Positions 62,074 to 64,000 of a stretch of 64,000 nt of DNA are shown in pieces (position 1 is the first letter of the stretch; every line of letters begins with the position of its first letter). Source of the DNA: Dermatophagoides farinae. Its lineage: Eukaryota; Arthropoda; Arachnida; Sarcoptiformes; Pyroglyphidae. The stretch lies in assembly GCF_024713945.1 (NCBI RefSeq), contig NC_134678.1, positions 744,001 through 808,000 on the forward strand, read 5' to 3'. The position numbers and the translations under genes are program-made. The notes under the pieces are model-generated. The model was given only the letters and a program-made list of their open reading frames with translations. It did no database searches and was not told where the DNA came from.

Positions 62074-63915
62074 TTATTTCGATTCATTTGACAGTGTTGT
62101 TGTTGTTGATGGTGGTGGTGGTGGTGATGATGGTGGCCCTTCTTTAGCTACTTGACGATTATCATCAGGTTTCATAGCTGGAAAGAATAACACTTCTTTG
62201 ATGTTATTTGTATTGGTTAGATACATTGTTAAACGATCGATACCTATTCCAACACCACCAGTTGGTGGCAAACCAAATTCTAATGCTGTACAGAAATTTT
62301 CATCAATCAATTGTGCTTCATCATCACCAGCTGCTTTATCACGAGCTTGTTGTTCGAAACGTTGTCGCTGTGCAAATGGATCATTCAATTCAGTATAGCC
62401 ATTAACAATTTCTTTGTGATGAACAAACAATTCAAAACGTTCAGTCAGACCCGGTTTAGTACGATGATATTTCGACAATGGTGACATAACAATCGGATGT
62501 TCAGTAATGAAAGTTGGATGAATAATTTGATCTTCAATAAAATGACCAACCAATTTATCTAATAATCTGGCGCTTGTACGCGGTGGTGGACATTCAATTT
62601 CATGTTTATTACATAAATCGGTCAATAATTTATTTGCCTCCGGTGTATCTAATTCAGTGGCCGGTGGTAATGTTACATTCAATCGATTTTCCAATTCTTC
62701 CATCATTTGTACTTTTCGAAATGGTGGTTTAAAACTTATAGTTATCGGAGGGGTATCCGAATCTGGTCCATCTGGATGATATGAAATTTCATAAGTACCA
62801 AACAATTGATACACTAGACCAGATAACATTTTTTCCACCATTTCCATCAGATCATTGTAATCAGCATAAGCAATATAAAATTCACATGTAGTAAATTCTG
62901 GATTATGTGTCAAATCGATACTTTCATTACGAAATTGACGGCCGATTTCATAAACACGATCCAAACCACCTACGACCAACATTTTCAGATACAATTCTGG
63001 TGCAATACGCATAAATAGATCCATATTCAATTCATTGTGATGAGTGACAAATGGTTTAGCTGTAGCACCGCCGGCAATCATATTCATCATCGGTGTTTCC
63101 ACTTCCAGAAAACCCATACGATCAAGAAATTCACGAATAAAACGTATGACACAGGCTCGGGTAACGAATTTGTTACGTGTTGATTCATTGACAATAAGAT
63201 CAAGATAACGTTGACGATATCTTTTTTCTTTATCTTTAAGACCATAATGTAGATTGGGCAACATGTGCAAACATGGCGTCAACAGGGCCAGCTTTTGTGG
63301 CATGATACTAAGTTCACCTTTTTTCGTTTTACATGGATGTCCAAGTGCACCGACAATATCACCACGATGAATTCGACCATTTATTTCTTGAAATTCCGTT
63401 TCATCAACATAATAACGAGCATTGGCCATCACCTGGATTTTTGTCCCTTCACCACGAAGATCATAGAATATAAGTTTAGCGCCAGATTCACGTTTTGAAT
63501 AGATTCTTCCTGCCACCGATACTTTCACATCATCACGAATTTCTCCATTTTTCAATGATGAATATTTTTCAATATAATCAGTCAATGAAATTGATACATG
63601 AAATTTATGTGGATATGGATTTTCACCAGATTCACGCCATTCAGTAATTTCTTTAGATCGATTTTCATGATATTCATTCGGGTCCAATTCTTCATCACTT
63701 TTAGCTTTTGCTGCTGCTTTATCGGAATCAGCTGAAGGACTTTGTTGTTGTTGTTGTGGTGATGCCGGTTCAGTTTGTTTCGATTTAGCTTTTTCTTCTT
63801 TCATTTTTTCAAATTTTTGTTGTTTCAATCTTCGTTTCAATTCATTTTTACTCAATTTTTCTTCACCACCAGCTTGCAGTGGTGGTTGCTGTTGATTCGA
63901 ACTACTACTCATCAT
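62074..63915 (-). CDS. KARS1: Lysyl-tRNA synthetase (class II)
   Basis: Charges tRNA-Lys. One exon, 613 aa from the first ATG (63915), against 597 in human. The N-terminal Lys-rich helix ([19 protein letters not shown]) is the eukaryotic tRNA-binding extension. The OB-fold anticodon domain follows ([21 protein letters not shown]). Class II motif 2 is [20 protein letters not shown] and motif 3 is [13 protein letters not shown] near the end. The C-terminus is Pro/Ser/Thr-rich. The frame stays open upstream of the ATG to the window edge (64000) and encodes a basic, acid-poor stretch, so a longer mitochondrial form starting outside the window is possible. The coding region shows no intron. Confidence 0.96.
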   Translation of the reverse strand: MMSSSSNQQQPPLQAGGEEKLSKNELKRRLKQQKFEKMKEEKAKSKQTEPASPQQQQQSPSADSDKAAAKAKSDEELDPNEYHENRSKEITEWRESGENPYPHKFHVSISLTDYIEKYSSLKNGEIRDDVKVSVAGRIYSKRESGAKLIFYDLRGEGTKIQVMANARYYVDETEFQEINGRIHRGDIVGALGHPCKTKKGELSIMPQKLALLTPCLHMLPNLHYGLKDKEKRYRQRYLDLIVNESTRNKFVTRACVIRFIREFLDRMGFLEVETPMMNMIAGGATAKPFVTHHNELNMDLFMRIAPELYLKMLVVGGLDRVYEIGRQFRNESIDLTHNPEFTTCEFYIAYADYNDLMEMVEKMLSGLVYQLFGTYEISYHPDGPDSDTPPITISFKPPFRKVQMMEELENRLNVTLPPATELDTPEANKLLTDLCNKHEIECPPPRTSARLLDKLVGHFIEDQIIHPTFITEHPIVMSPLSKYHRTKPGLTERFELFVHHKEIVNGYTELNDPFAQRQRFEQQARDKAAGDDEAQLIDENFCTALEFGLPPTGGVGIGIDRLTMYLTNTNNIKEVLFFPAMKPDDNRQVAKEGPPSSPPPPPSTTTTLSNESK

Positions 63916-64000
63916 ACGAACCGGTAATTGATACGATTTTTGATAAATTAATTCTGATTTCAAACAAAATCTATTGATTGATGAATTGATTACGGATTGA

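Noticed and set aside
1-64000. tRNA, rRNA, snRNA genes, transposons and CRISPR arrays
   Set aside because: I looked for tRNA T-loop patterns, U6-like sequence, transposase or reverse transcriptase motifs and spaced direct repeats and found none. A covariance-model search would be decisive for RNA genes.

Overview
This is a eukaryotic nuclear window: AT-rich, genes split by short GT...AG introns, no operons of bacterial type, and non-coding DNA saturated with (CA)n, (ATC)n, (AAC)n and A/T homopolymer tracts. The proteins are animal: a Notch ligand with a DSL domain, an arthropod-type Syncrip RNA-binding protein, cytosolic Hsp90, separase, SNAPC3. An arthropod is clear; an acariform (astigmatid) mite is my best guess from composition, compact introns and poly-D/H/N/S runs inside proteins, but I cannot prove the species.

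Layout. Positions 1-14317 hold no gene I can support. A Delta gene runs from 14318 to 24225 on the + strand in nine exons. It encodes a 1073-residue protein with an MNNL region, a DSL domain, nine EGF repeats, a transmembrane helix and a C-terminal ATEV. It is followed by about 7.7 kb without genes. From 31.9 to 56 kb the DNA is gene-dense: CHAC2 (+), SNAPC3 (+), Hsp90 (-), Syncrip (-), DCTN6 (-), separase (+), mitochondrial OSGEPL1 (+), an LDH2-type oxidoreductase (-), a GLIS-type five-finger zinc protein (+), a membrane protein resembling arthropod JmjC/cupin proteins (-) and a secreted cystatin-fold protein (-). After a second desert (56-61.3 kb) come a 53-residue membrane microprotein and Tim10 (both +, 57 nt apart) and lysyl-tRNA synthetase (-), which reaches towards the right edge.

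The genes are not one pathway. The window contrasts a developmental regulator (Delta) set in large repeat-rich flanks with a compact housekeeping block. Several housekeeping pairs are tightly packed: DCTN6 and separase are head-to-head with 337 bp between start codons; OSGEPL1 and the LDH2-type gene are tail-to-tail with 17 bp between stop codons; the GLIS and JmjC-like genes are tail-to-tail with 71 bp; Tim10 and KARS converge with 162 bp.

The most useful second looks are: the likely bicistronic microprotein-Tim10 unit; the choice of Delta start codon (a 113-residue hydrophilic leader or a normal signal peptide at Met114); the open N-terminal extension of KARS that could give a mitochondrial form; a well-spaced TATA-Inr promoter with no nearby ORF (30902-30934); a perfect 36-bp palindrome (59676-59711); and a JmjC-like protein that seems to have lost its metal site. 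No mobile element, CRISPR array, tRNA or rRNA gene was recognised.
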